Positions 62,945 through 64,000 of a stretch of DNA of 64,000 nt are shown one piece after another. The translations under genes were made by a program, and so were the position numbers. Every line of letters begins with the position of its first letter. Position 1 is the stretch's first letter. The notes under the pieces are model-generated. The model was given only the letters and a program-made list of their open reading frames with translations. It was not told the DNA's origin and made no database searches. The stretch is from Glossina fuscipes. Its lineage: Eukaryota > Arthropoda > Insecta > Diptera > Glossinidae. The stretch is taken from assembly GCF_014805625.2 (NCBI RefSeq), contig NW_023998416.1, positions 13,074,914 to 13,138,913 on the forward strand, in the 5' to 3' direction.

Positions 62945-63215
62945 TTTGTGTGGATGTATGCAACACCCACAAGGACTTGAGGTAAACCCACTTTTTCAAG
63001 TTTGTATGTCCATCCGGCCCTCTGTCCGTCGTGTTTTCTTGTGTTCGTCCCTCAGGTCGCACTTTTTAAAATATTTTGACGAAATTTGGTTTTGGAAAAA
63101 GGTTCGAATCGAACAGATCCCCTATAAAGTCTTATTTTGAAATAGCGTCATACTGTATTAACTGAAGTGGTGCAGTGTATTTAATGGTTTGCTGTAGCCC
63201 ACTAAAGTCTGTTTA
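62945..63215 (+). repeat. R1 dispersed repeat, copy L
   Basis: Fuller copy: TATGCAACACCCACAAGGAC, TTTGTATGTCCATCCGG, TTTTCTTGTGTTCGTCCCTC, AGGTCGCACTTTTTAAAATA, TTTTGACGAAATTTGG, TATTTTGAAATAGCG and the tail GTATTTAATGGTTTGC...CCCACTAAAGT shared with copy G. The open frame at 62946-63140 is a by-product. Confidence 0.75.
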
Positions 63216-64000
63216 CTTGTTTTACAATCAAATGCGTTTTCCCAAGAGATGGTTTAAACTTAAAATATATAAACTTGGCATTGTGCGCTTAAGAACCTGC
63301 CTTAATATAATTCAATTTTCGAAATGTGGAATTCAAACACATATGGTTTCGAGATGACTTAAGAGAAAATTCAAAATCCGAAAATAGCCCAAAAACCCAA
63401 TTAACATACACATGTTAGTAAGTAACCCTAAAAGAAAAGACATTCTAATAAAGCAAGCAACAAAAAAGTGCATCGAAAAAGGAAAACGACCTTTAGACAA
63501 ACATGTTTGTACTTTATGGAAAGAGCAGATGTTGAAAACAATTCATGTATATTTAGTTAAAATAAAGGGAAATAACGGGAAGGAGAAGAATTTTTTCCAA
63601 AGAGCGTTTAGGTAAGAGTTTGGCGTTTTGCTCGGTTACTAAAACCGAGCCTGCTACAACTTAGTTTGCTGAGTAAATCAATTAAAATGATTATGGTTTT
63701 AAAAACATATCACGTTCGCAGACGACACTCATGCTTACACACACACACACACACACACACACAAAGAATAAATTTCGTTTATATGGTTTTTATTTCGGCT
63801 GCACAAACAAAAAATCATCAGCAAGTTTAGGGTGTGTACACGTATATTATAATAATAAGTATGGTATCGTCTCTCTGGCTCCCTTATGTTATGTTTAGTG
63901 TCTGTACGCATATTATGCGCATATTTACATAACTGTTGGTTCAGCATAAATCCGGAAACCTATACACATGTCGTTTTGAATGCTCTATAAATAACATAAG
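63216..64000. other. intronic stretch at window end
   Basis: No gene recognised; the frame at 63412-63615 is Lys-rich without domain resemblance. An (AC)n microsatellite is at 63737-63763. Confidence 0.5.
63737..63763. repeat. (AC)n microsatellite
   Basis: Thirteen AC units in a row. Confidence 0.95.

Larger units (their letters stand above)
43022..64000 (+). other. very long intron of the sickie homologue (not ending in window)
   Basis: From the donor at 43022 no Nav-like exon was found, so the intron is at least 20.9 kb. It contains a tRNA gene, five pieces of the R1 repeat, several microsatellites, two gap runs, tandem repeats at 58901 and 61016, and a recursive-splice-like site at 54525/54526. 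Open frames in this span are mostly homopolymer or repeat translations. Confidence 0.7.

Noticed and set aside
1..64000. CRISPR arrays, operons, prokaryotic features
   Set aside because: The sequence is eukaryotic nuclear DNA with spliced genes; no spacer-repeat array is present.

Overview
The window is a piece of a fly nuclear genome. It is AT-rich, full of poly-A/T tracts and microsatellites, and has short GT-AG introns beside very long ones, dispersed degenerate repeats, and two runs of N (10 and 100 bases) that mark scaffold gaps. The one large gene is a Neuron navigator/sickie homologue on the + strand. Repeat style and protein wording suggest a higher dipteran, perhaps tephritid-like; the species is inferred, not proven.

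Layout. Bases 1-36764 read as upstream intron or flanking sequence of the sickie homologue. Inside lie: a possible untranslated first exon near 3000; the remains of a small three-exon gene (6156-6616); a broken copy of a MADF gene (16297-16515); a decayed mariner fragment (about 22600-22930); an intact, intronless MADF-BESS gene on the - strand (25538-26533) with a small head-to-head ORF; and several repeat families. Five coding exons of sickie follow (36765-37336, 37398-37536, 38458-38772, 42438-42790, 42870-43021). They join in frame with GT-AG borders and give about 510 residues, ending in the start of the Nav coiled coil. The third intron holds a broken antisense coding relic (39526-39930). 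A tRNA-Pro(AGG) lies antisense just 3' of the last exon. From 43022 to the end I see no further exon, so this intron exceeds 20.9 kb. It contains a near-consensus recursive splice site at 54525/54526. The C-terminal AAA+ part of the gene must lie beyond the window.

How the parts fit. Sickie/Nav proteins are cytoskeleton-linked factors of neuronal outgrowth; the long introns host nested, independent units (MADF gene, tRNA) and transposon debris. The most unusual observations are the local MADF gene/pseudogene pair, two unrecognised gene relics, the recursive splice site, and a dispersed repeat family (called R1 here, at least 11 pieces), one copy of which has expanded into a 50-bp tandem array.
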